DNA of 64,000 bases from Megalobrama amblycephala (lineage: Eukaryota > Chordata > Actinopteri > Cypriniformes > Xenocyprididae). A program made the translations under genes and the position numbers. Within the stretch, counting starts at the first letter, position 1, and the number at the start of each line of letters is the position of its first letter. Where the stretch lies: assembly GCF_018812025.1 (NCBI RefSeq), contig NC_063045.1:62160339-62224338 (forward strand), read 5' to 3'. The notes below the pieces were generated by a model that had not been told where the DNA came from, did not search any database, and saw only the letters and a list, made by a program, of their open reading frames with translations. Shown here piece by piece: positions 58,227 to 64,000 of this stretch.

Positions 58227-60111
58227 AGACCTATGATTTTATTTTTTATTTTATTTTTTTTTTTCTGCATGTATAGATGATGGTCTGGGTGGAGTTTAAT
58301 TTGGTATTAGATCTAGATTGTTGTTTGTTTAGTTTTGTTTGCTGTTTAATTACTGTGAAACGAGGATGTTAACCAGCGTCCGTTAAGGACGAAGTCGGCT
58401 GTTCGGTCGTTCTGTACTCGACCCGTCGTCAACTGCTCTACTATTATGGAAAACACTGGAAAATTGTAGTTGGAAAACATTATTTTCTTCACTAATGACA
58501 TTTAAAACTTGATTTTATTTTCAATGACTGACTGTGTGCGCTATTTCAAGTACATTGTATGCATCTTTTTTATGGAAATGTATTATGAATCTTAATTTTA
58601 ACGTGGTTGTAATGGAGAAAACCATCCTGTTCAGTTGAAGAGATTCAGTCTGTCCAAGTTTCTGATAATCGTGATTTATATTTATGTGTGCAATCTGTGA
58701 AAGTCACCTTTTTTTAAACCATAACGAGCAGATTTTTCTACGGCTGAAGAATTGCAGATTATTTCTGAGATTATGTAATCGGTTTTAGTTTTTCTTCTGT
58801 CTTTTGTGCCTGGACTACAGACAGCGCTTCACTATTGGATCGTTTGGTAGATGTGTTGATCACTACTCAAAGTGCTTTTGGTCTTGCATGCCTTTTCTCG
58901 TGCTGCTAGGATATCATGAGTTTCGCTTTTCTTTGTTTCTTTTGGACGACGTGCCAGAAAGTATAGAACAGTTCAGTGCGTTGATTTCAAACCACATGCC
59001 TGTTTCTACTCAAAGTTTGCCAAAACGCAGTTAAAGATCGTTTGATTTGGCAAGTCTCGCTCAATCGTGCGAGGACGCCTGTGCTTTTTTCCTTTTCTTT
59101 TTTTGACACTAAAATTGGCTTCGCCACTTGCAACCTTACTCTGGATATCAATGCAAGCTTTTCTAGGAAAAGAAACTTGCCCTTCTTCTGATATTCGACA
59201 TATCAAGCCCTGAGGAGCGTGAAGGCAGCTTCACTGACTAGAGACTTCAGTGCCTTTGATTTCACCAAGACCTCCAGAACCAGTACAAGCCAACGGACGG
59301 ACAGACGGACCTTCAGAGCACGTCTCCCAACACGCCACACTCACCTGAGACACATATGCACACCCCAGTTTAAAGGCACCCGAACTTCACCTGCTGATGA
59401 ACTGATGACATGAACAGAACTATATTGGGATTCCACCAATAAGAGCACTGCACTATCATTGTCATCACGACTTTTCTTTCTATTGTACGTAGAGTGACAC
59501 GCTTGGTTTCTATGTGGTCTTATTTTGGGGGGCTTTTGGAATATTTTAAGTGCCATTTGACTGTTTACGTAGTGAGTCGTGGCCTGCTGTAGCGCGTTCA
59601 AATGCAAGCACAAGCATCGTGGTACTCTGAGAACCTCTCAGAACAAAGTCCTAGATGTAAATATTGAGATAAAATGGAAGGATATTTATTTACAGTCCCT
59701 TACTTTAAGCGGTTTAATGACAGATATGTTTGAAAGTGTAAATTGTGATACCACCCCCCCCCCTCTCTATTGTTTTGGATGATGTACCTTACATATACAG
59801 TACATATGTATTTTTTTCCTTTTTTGTGTGTTGTTCCGATTTACCTCTTAGTAAATTATATCCTCTGAAAATTGGTAAAAGCTTACTAATAAGTGTAGAG
59901 TGATTTGTATTGTGTATTTTACATGAAGGATAACAAAACCGGGGAACTTTTATATTTATAAAATGATATATTAACATTTAGTGTGTCAATATGAGGAAAA
60001 TATAGGAATTATCCAAGACACATGTAGTTTGTTTTTTCTGAATATTTCAGACTTGAGCTCAGGCTAGCTTATTAGTGTTGTTTTCTTAAATTTGTGGCTT
60101 GTCTTTCAATT

Positions 60112-60117
60112 AATAAA
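60112..60117 (+). terminator. Likely rfx3 poly(A) signal AATAAA
   Basis: AATAAA in TCAATTAATAAACTTTTT, followed by a T-rich and then G-rich stretch (CTTGTTGAAACGAG, CCTGTTTGTGTT) as at typical cleavage sites. A transposon fragment (ATTACTCACCCTCATGTC) starts soon after, at about 60163. Confidence 0.6.
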
Positions 60118-60130
60118 CTTTTTTCTTGTT

Positions 60131-61250
60131 GAAACGAGACCTGTTTGTGTTCAATGTCACAGAATTACTCACCCTCATGTCTTTCCAAACATCAGCGCTG
60201 CTGCTGTTGTTTTCCTGTGGAAACCAATAGGAGAAATGTTGGAGAATCAGAGCTTTTTCATAAAGCTCCAAAAAATAAATAAAATGGATCATAAATGTTC
60301 TGTTATTCTACAGTTAAGTTCTGTCATCTTACTTACATAAAATTAAAAAATGACATCAAATTTAATAATCATCACCAATTCCACAGAATAAAAACAATGA
60401 ATAAAATTAGCTTTTTGAAAGAGAAAATTCGCACGTTTAAGAAATACTATTAAATTCCTAGTAAATTTCACAAATAATTAAAGAAATATCAAGTAACACA
60501 CTGAATTAAACATTACATTTTGAAGTAGAAATGCTAAAATAATATTTTCTTTATATGTATTTACAACCTCAAAAAATAATTAATTTCTGACGAAAACTAG
60601 AAGGTAAAACCTTCATTTGTTGGCTTGACTGTAAAGGGATTTTGCTTAAACATTCCTGCAATGATGCAAACTAACCTTTAAACAAACATTTTTTTGCATT
60701 TTTGCTGCATGCTCAATTTGCTTACATTTAAATGAGCTAATGCAAAACAATCACTGAATGTTTATTCGCTGCTTAATCTTGTGAGAGTGTTCAAAATATT
60801 TTATGTTTTTGAGCAGGAAGAATGAAGGAGGAGATTTGTTCATGTTTACTGTTCTGTTAAATTGGTATTTAGAAGAGATTCTAATAGTTATTTTGGAGTT
60901 TTGGGGATTATTAGCTCACAGTAAGCGATTTCTGAGCAACTCTATTGATAAGCCAAAACAAACACGCCCCTACCCAATAGGATCACACCCCAATCTTGAT
61001 AGCTCCGCCCCCAAATTTACAAACACGCTATGTAACACAGGCAACTCCCCCCATGAGTGGACACGCCCCTTACTGCTGATTGGCTACTAATGTGTTTTGG
61101 CACTTGGTCTGATCCACTTTCAACTCTCAGAATTTGATTACTGCACCTTTAAAAATAAAGTTTATTTATTGTCATTGCTGATTTAATGAAGAAACTTTTA
61201 CATCCATTAAAGTTTTTTATATATTTACAAAACTGTATCTATCTGAAATT

Positions 61251-61287
<37 letters not shown>

Positions 61288-62040
61288 AAAATATTTTCTT
61301 CGTGTTTGTATGTTCCTGGTCTTATAGTAAATTGTTTTATCACTGCGAAAACCCTCTTTTGGAATCTTTATTTTTAATAAAGCGTGTACTTGATTGACTT
61401 ACATAATAAATTGTTGGCATTACTTAAGGGTATCTAATCGGTCATACAAAAATAAATTGAGTTTAAAATAGGCCAGAATGCAAATTTGCCTTTTTTTTCT
61501 TTTCTTTTTTTTTTTTTTTTTTTGAGTAAAACCCGACGATATTTTTTTTTTATAATGATTAATTCACTCCTGAAAAGTTTTACAGTGAATAAGGTGTGTC
61601 CAATTCATAATAGTTATTAGATATCACAAGAATTAGCTTTACTCACCTGATTAGATAATTTAGCGTTTCTACGAAGAAAATCCAGTCGAACTTCTTTGTC
61701 ACGCGCCTGACAGAAATGGCGCGAATTACTGAGGCGAAATACTTTTATCTCAGAATAGATTAATTAGCGAGGCTTGTTAACCAAAATTGATCAGATCCAT
61801 AATGTAGAAAAATCTCTTCAGATCTTCGTAAATTATTTCGTCAAAAGAAATTCATTTCATTCAGTATTTTACCTTCACAGAGGAGTCTTGAAGTCCAGCC
61901 AGTTGTGGATCAACAAATGTTTCGTAATGACGTGTTAGTGACAGGCCACGCCCACTACATGAATATTAATATAAGCTTGCACGACACTGCTGACGTAGAA
62001 ACGTACGAGTAGTATTTTAAAACAGAATTTTAATACTAAA
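60131..62040. other. Intergenic spacer between rfx3 and smad4
   Basis: It contains a fragment of the TTACTCACCCTCATG family at 60163, an inverted copy of the 16323 repeat at about 60900-61151 (ending ACTGCACCTTTAA), a (TA)n run at 61255-61284 and a T tract at 61490-61525. No gene is seen. Confidence 0.6.
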
Positions 62041-62385
62041 CAGCAAAATTCATAGATTGACCACGGTTTTACTATAGTAAAAGTGTAGTAACTATGTTTT
62101 TTGGCAGATTGATTACGTTACCCTTTGTAGAACCAGTTTTACTACAAATACCATGGTTAAACTATGGTTAGTCGGTGTAGCAATACCATGGTGAATTTGT
62201 GGTTACCATAGTTTTTTTTTGTAGTAAAACCATGGTTAATTTTGTTACCATGGTTTAACTATTTTTTGTGTAGTAAAACCATGGTTAATTTGTGGTTACC
62301 ATGTTTGTTTGTTTTTTTTTTTTGGTTTTTTGTAGTAAAACCATGGTTCATTTTCATAAGAATAACCACTAAATTTTGGGTAACA
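62040..62385. repeat. CCATGGTT-rich repeat
   Basis: AACCATGGTTAAT, TACCATGGTTTAAC and GTAGTAAAACCATGG recur in both orientations, spaced 20-45 bp. Each is centred on the CCATGG palindrome. Probably a decayed palindromic MITE. Confidence 0.75.
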
Positions 62386-62388
62386 CTT

Positions 62389-62580
62389 TTTTTTTTACAG
62401 TGCCTTAGTTACATATTATTACATGTACTTACTATAGTAATAACAGTAAATTATGCATAATGTCAAGTAACTAGCCCTAAACCATAACTCTATAGTGAGT
62501 ACATGTAGTTAATTAATAGTACTCAGTACTTTTTTGAGTAATTAAAATGTAACTACGGCACTGTAAAATAAAGTGTAACC
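62389..62580. mobile_element. 192-bp MITE, GGTAACAC / GTGTAACC ends
   Basis: GGTAACACTTTTTTTTTTAC, followed by AGTGCC, is mirrored by GGCACTGTAAAATAAAGTG, followed by TAACC. The interior ACTATAGTAATAACAGTAAA also occurs in the duplicated glis3 flank (about 20040 and 22615). Confidence 0.85.
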
Positions 62581-63862
62581 AAAATATGGGTTGTATTGCT
62601 GTTTTATGCCGATTTTATATTCGAATCTGAGAATGATTTCTCTCATATATGTGCAAAAAGTATGTCTGTGAAAATGGAAAAAATGCAATATGAAATACAC
62701 AAGACTTCAAAATCAATTTAATATCTTACTGTATTTGATAAACTGCTAAAAGTATGAGCTATCTGAGGAAACTTCCATTTCAGGATCTTCCTATTTCTTT
62801 TCAAACAGAGAAAGAAAATCAGGCTCAATCGGTCGTGTGATCTTACTCCAGACATGCGAGGCTGACATGATTGTCTGAACCGTCACATATGGCATCTCAA
62901 GAGTAAGTCTGTCATTTCAAAAAGAAAAACAAGCTTCCGGATAATACTGACATCTTTTTTTTTCTCCATAATGTTAATTTCATATGGCTTTCAATGTTCA
63001 CATCAAAAACACACGGTGGTTCCAGTCCATCTCGTATCAATGCATGACCGTCATCTACTGTAAGAATAACTGATATTCTCAGGCATCAGAAGGGGAACGT
63101 GATGCTTGCTCTAAAAAAAACGGAGAGATTAATGGTATAAAAGTGTCATTATGAGTCAAACAGAGCCCTTTTGACCTTTAACCAGTAAATCAGCTGCATT
63201 AAACCAGGACAACCATCTTAGTACCAATTCATAACCGTGTTCATGTCTGTAAAAGAGGTGCAGAATATTTTTTATTCACAGGCTGCGAAGAAGAGAAACG
63301 GAAAAGAAACATACATGAAGTGCTAAGCACATGTACTTGGCTAAAAGAAAAGCGTTCAGAACAAAAATAAAGCCGGTGCATGTGTGAATTTAGACTAACC
63401 GTTAGGAGTCTTGCTATGATGGTTAACAGTATGCAGGCGAGAAACTTGCAAATAAAAAAATGGTCAAGTCAGTTATCTTGAAGCTTATGTACATGCAAAC
63501 CAAACCGCTTTAACCCAAACACAGCAAATGAATTGCTACTTGATTTGTCAAATGTTCGGCCTGTGAGACTCTGGTCAAGGTTTGCATTAAGAGATGACGG
63601 CCAAAACAAAGTAAAAAGGAAATGAAAAAGGAAACAAATTCATTAAAACGGCTCTTGAAGACTGAACCCAATCCCAGCATGCACCTCTGCAGAGATCTTT
63701 TTCATGCAAAACTTTTTAGATGATAAATTTGGTTGGGGTCGAAAATGTTGACAGCAACACAGGCAAAAACAAAATGAGCAAATGAAACGTATGTATCCGT
63801 CTGTTCTCTCTGCGTCATTCGCACAGTTGGGCGGCGCTGGGTTTGTCTGGTTGCACAGTGTC
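62581..63862 (-). other. smad4: Probable smad4 3' UTR
   Basis: Non-coding sequence downstream of the smad4 stop, with no recognised transposon ends and even composition. On the minus strand an AATAAA occurs at 63271-63276 (GTGAATAAAAAAT), a possible poly(A) signal about 590 bp after the stop. The 3' limit is uncertain. Confidence 0.5.

Positions 63863-64000
<138 letters not shown>

Larger units (their letters stand above)
55430..60130 (+). other. rfx3: rfx3 3' UTR, about 4.7 kb
   Basis: No further coding exon follows the stop. 55430-56600 and 58240-60110 are unique-looking and consistent with a long UTR; the middle is a transposon with a satellite. The UTR is inferred from position and from the AATAAA at 60112. 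Use of earlier poly(A) sites cannot be excluded. Confidence 0.6.

Overview
The window is vertebrate nuclear DNA from a bony fish, most likely a cyprinid (carp/zebrafish relative). This rests on spliced genes with GT-AG introns and close GLIS3, RFX3 and SMAD4 homologues. The introns are also packed with TTAA-flanked foldback elements, hAT-type elements and satellites of the kind common in cyprinid genomes. No bacterial or phage genes are present.

Layout. (1) 1-19.6 kb: the 3' part of glis3 on the + strand. Seven coding exons encode the end of zinc finger 3, fingers 4 and 5, and the C-terminal region down to the stop at 19284. One intron holds about 170 copies of a 28-bp satellite (4.94-9.80 kb). 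(2) 19.6-24.5 kb: a short intergenic spacer made of a tandem duplication of the glis3 3' flank plus nested transposons. (3) 24.5-60.1 kb: the complete rfx3 gene on the + strand. It has a CpG-rich promoter and non-coding first exon, a 12.3-kb first intron with an octamer-rich satellite (33.0-34.45 kb), and 16 coding exons (37161-55429). These join without a phase error into a 765-residue protein. A 3' UTR of about 4.7 kb carries a transposon-borne 40-bp satellite. (4) 63863-64000: the last 45 codons and stop of smad4 on the - strand, converging on rfx3.

The glis3-rfx3 order and orientation is the same as on human 9p24, where the two genes lie hundreds of kilobases apart (recalled, not computed). 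Here the spacer is about 5 kb. GLIS3 and RFX3 are both transcription factors used in pancreatic endocrine cells and in ciliated tissues. SMAD4 is the common mediator of TGF-beta/BMP signalling, and its placement here would be a fish-side arrangement.

The long repeat ORFs at 4.97-9.9 kb and 33.3-34.5 kb are products of stop-poor satellites, not genes. The most unusual items are: the 28-bp intronic satellite (stop-free in all three sense frames, CpG-dense, with ETS-like and CRE-like cores and a hairpin in each unit), the POU-octamer satellite in rfx3 intron 1, the 40-bp satellite inside the rfx3 3' UTR, and a GC-AG intron in rfx3.
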